Below are positions 6,282 to 7,912 of a DNA stretch of 7,912 nt, piece by piece (positions within the stretch are counted from its first letter, which is position 1; each line of letters opens with the position of its first letter). Position numbers and translations under genes: made by a program. This DNA is from an uncultured Chlamydiaceae bacterium (GTDB lineage Bacteria; Chlamydiota; Chlamydiia; Chlamydiales; Parachlamydiaceae): assembly GCA_945957185.1 (NCBI GenBank), contig CAMFKA010000092.1:1-7912 (forward strand), read 5' to 3'. Under the pieces are notes generated by a model. That model did no database searches, was not told the origin of the DNA, and saw only the letters and a program-made list of their open reading frames with translations.

Positions 6282-7912
6282 ATGTGGAAATATCCCGATC
6301 ACTTTGATGTCATCGTTATGGGTGGAGGCCACGCAGGCTGCGAAGCTTGCTTGGCCTCTGCGCGTATGGGGGCAAAAACGCTTCTGCTAACCATGAACCT
6401 CGATACCATCGCTAAAATGAGCTGTAATCCGGCTGTTGGCGGTGTCGCAAAAGGTCATATGGTCCGCGAAATCGACGCCCTCGGCGGAGAAATGGGAAAA
6501 GTGATCGACTGCACCGGCATCCAATACCGGATGTTAAACGAAACGAAAGGACCGGCGGTATGGGCGCCTAGAGCTCAGGCCGATAAGGTCGCTTATCAAT
6601 TCGAGATGAAAAAACGTCTGGAGCGTACCCCTAATTTAGAAATCAAACAGGGGACAATCGAAGACATCATCGTCGAAAACGGCGCTATCGTAGGAGTGAT
6701 CACCAAAGAGGGGATCATCTACTACACCAAGACCCTCGTTCTATCTTCCGGAACTTTTATGAGAGGTCTTCTCCATATCGGCGAAACCCACTATTCCGGT
6801 GGTCGAGCCGGAGATCAACCTTCTGTTGGACTCTCTGCTTCGCTTGAAAAGTTTGGGATCCAGTTAGGAAGATTTAAAACCGGAACACCTCCCCGTATCA
6901 ATAAACGCTCCATCGATTTTTCTCTGACAGAAGAGCAACCCGGCGACCCCTCCGTCAAATTTTCTTATGACGACGAAGGCATTCCAAGACTTCCACAAAT
7001 CTCTTGCCATATCACCTATACGACGCAAGACACTAAAGAAATTATTTTACGCAATATCCACCGCTCTCCCATGTACTCCGGGAAAATCACCGGCATCGGA
7101 CCTCGCTACTGCCCCTCTATCGAAGATAAAGTGGTCCGATTTTCCGACAAAGAGCGGCATCAAATCTTTTTGGAGCCCGAAGGGCTACACACCGAAGAGG
7201 TGTACGTCAACGGTGTTTCCTCGTCACTCCCTTTCGATGTCCAATACGAATTTATCCGCAGCATCCCATCATTACGCAATGCCGAAATCATGCGTCCCGC
7301 TTACGCAATCGAGTATGACTACGTTGTCAGCGGACAGATGGATGCTTCTCTTGAATGCCGTAAAGTAGAGGGACTATTCCTCGCCGGCCAAATCAACGGA
7401 ACCTCCGGGTATGAAGAAGCCGCCGGACAAGGGCTGTTAGCGGGAATCAATGCCGCTAACAAAGTTTTGGGCAAGGCTCCGTTGATACTGTCTCGTCATG
7501 AAGCGTACTTGGGAGTCATGATCGACGATTTGATCACAAAAGTGGATCTTAGCGAACCGTACCGCATGTTTACCAGCCGCGCAGAACATCGCCTTCTGCT
7601 TCGCCAAGACAATGCCGACTTGCGCCTACGCCACTATGGGTACCAATTGGGGATGATCAACCGCGAGCAGTTTGACCGCGTCGAAAAGAAGCGTGAGATA
7701 ATTGAATCAGATATCAAGCGACTCGGCTCCATCTACAAAACAGTGAATAGCCGCGGAGTCCCCATCACACAACTCTTAAGCCGCCCAGAAACGACATATC
7801 AGCAGCTTTTACAAGAGTTTCCCGAGCATGTGACCGATCACGGACACGACACCAACTTCCAAATCGAATTGGCAATCAAATATGCCGGCTACATCAATCG
7901 ACAGCATGCGGA
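6282..7912 (+). CDS. mnmG: tRNA uridine-5-carboxymethylaminomethyl(34) modification enzyme MnmG (partial)
   Basis: MnmG (GidA), with MnmE, installs the carboxymethylaminomethyl group on uridine 34 of several tRNAs, using FAD, folate and GTP hydrolysis by the partner. It supports accurate decoding in the cytoplasm. About 543 residues are in the window; E. coli MnmG has 629, so roughly the last 85 lie beyond the edge. FAD binding is shown by [11 protein letters not shown] (12-22), then MSCNPAVGG with Cys48. The two family signatures are intact: [15 protein letters not shown] (273-287, with Cys277) and the [15 protein letters not shown] block (from 368, ending LLAGINA near 391). [18 protein letters not shown] follows in the C-terminal part. 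The frame is open with no break. The ATG at 6282 is chosen because the FAD motif lies 13 residues in. The only upstream purine run (AAGGG, 6262-6266) is rather far, which suggests coupling to the preceding small gene. Confidence 0.97.
   Translation, partial: MWKYPDHFDVIVMGGGHAGCEACLASARMGAKTLLLTMNLDTIAKMSCNPAVGGVAKGHMVREIDALGGEMGKVIDCTGIQYRMLNETKGPAVWAPRAQADKVAYQFEMKKRLERTPNLEIKQGTIEDIIVENGAIVGVITKEGIIYYTKTLVLSSGTFMRGLLHIGETHYSGGRAGDQPSVGLSASLEKFGIQLGRFKTGTPPRINKRSIDFSLTEEQPGDPSVKFSYDDEGIPRLPQISCHITYTTQDTKEIILRNIHRSPMYSGKITGIGPRYCPSIEDKVVRFSDKERHQIFLEPEGLHTEEVYVNGVSSSLPFDVQYEFIRSIPSLRNAEIMRPAYAIEYDYVVSGQMDASLECRKVEGLFLAGQINGTSGYEEAAGQGLLAGINAANKVLGKAPLILSRHEAYLGVMIDDLITKVDLSEPYRMFTSRAEHRLLLRQDNADLRLRHYGYQLGMINREQFDRVEKKREIIESDIKRLGSIYKTVNSRGVPITQLLSRPETTYQQLLQEFPEHVTDHGHDTNFQIELAIKYAGYINRQHA

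Noticed and set aside
6967..7368. 133-codon frame in another frame of mnmG
   Set aside because: It lies within MnmG coding sequence that carries intact family signatures. The composition is that of a frame shadow.

Overview
The window looks like chromosome of a member of the Chlamydiae, probably an amoeba-associated ('environmental') lineage rather than a Chlamydia pathogen. Three things suggest this. A full-length nucleotide transporter (NTT/TLC family) marks an intracellular energy or nucleotide parasite. Its neighbour is a type II NADH dehydrogenase. A dnaB - tiny basic gene - mnmG run follows, and from memory C. trachomatis also carries an NTT gene (npt2), dnaB and gidA/mnmG close together. 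Genus cannot be fixed from the sequence alone, and base composition is moderate.

Layout. Bases 1-167 hold no convincing gene but are rich in short palindromes and contain a repeated module. A very strong terminator (168-206) closes a leftward gene for the nucleotide transporter (230-1837), which has its own plausible promoter just upstream. Also leftward is a type II NADH:quinone oxidoreductase, ndh (1960-3240, GTG start). A 116-base divergent spacer separates ndh from the rightward genes. These are dnaB (3357-6095), a 29-residue very basic protein of the bS22/COX24-like type (6184-6273), and mnmG/gidA (6282 to beyond the window end).

The most notable element is a complete 431-residue intein inside DnaB (4563-5855). 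It is inserted between Gly and Ser of the conserved DLRESG/SIEQD motif, the same site as the Synechocystis DnaB intein. It keeps all the usual splicing residues, two LAGLIDADG endonuclease motifs with their acidic residues, and an extra helix-turn-helix-like stretch. Spliced DnaB would be about 481 residues, normal for the family.

The leftward genes serve energy and nucleotide supply: respiratory NADH oxidation and uptake of host nucleotides. The rightward genes serve replication, the ribosome and tRNA wobble modification. Apart from the intein, the small ribosomal-type gene and the palindromic left edge, this is ordinary housekeeping sequence. I see no CRISPR array, tRNA, rRNA, insertion sequence or evident undescribed multi-gene system.
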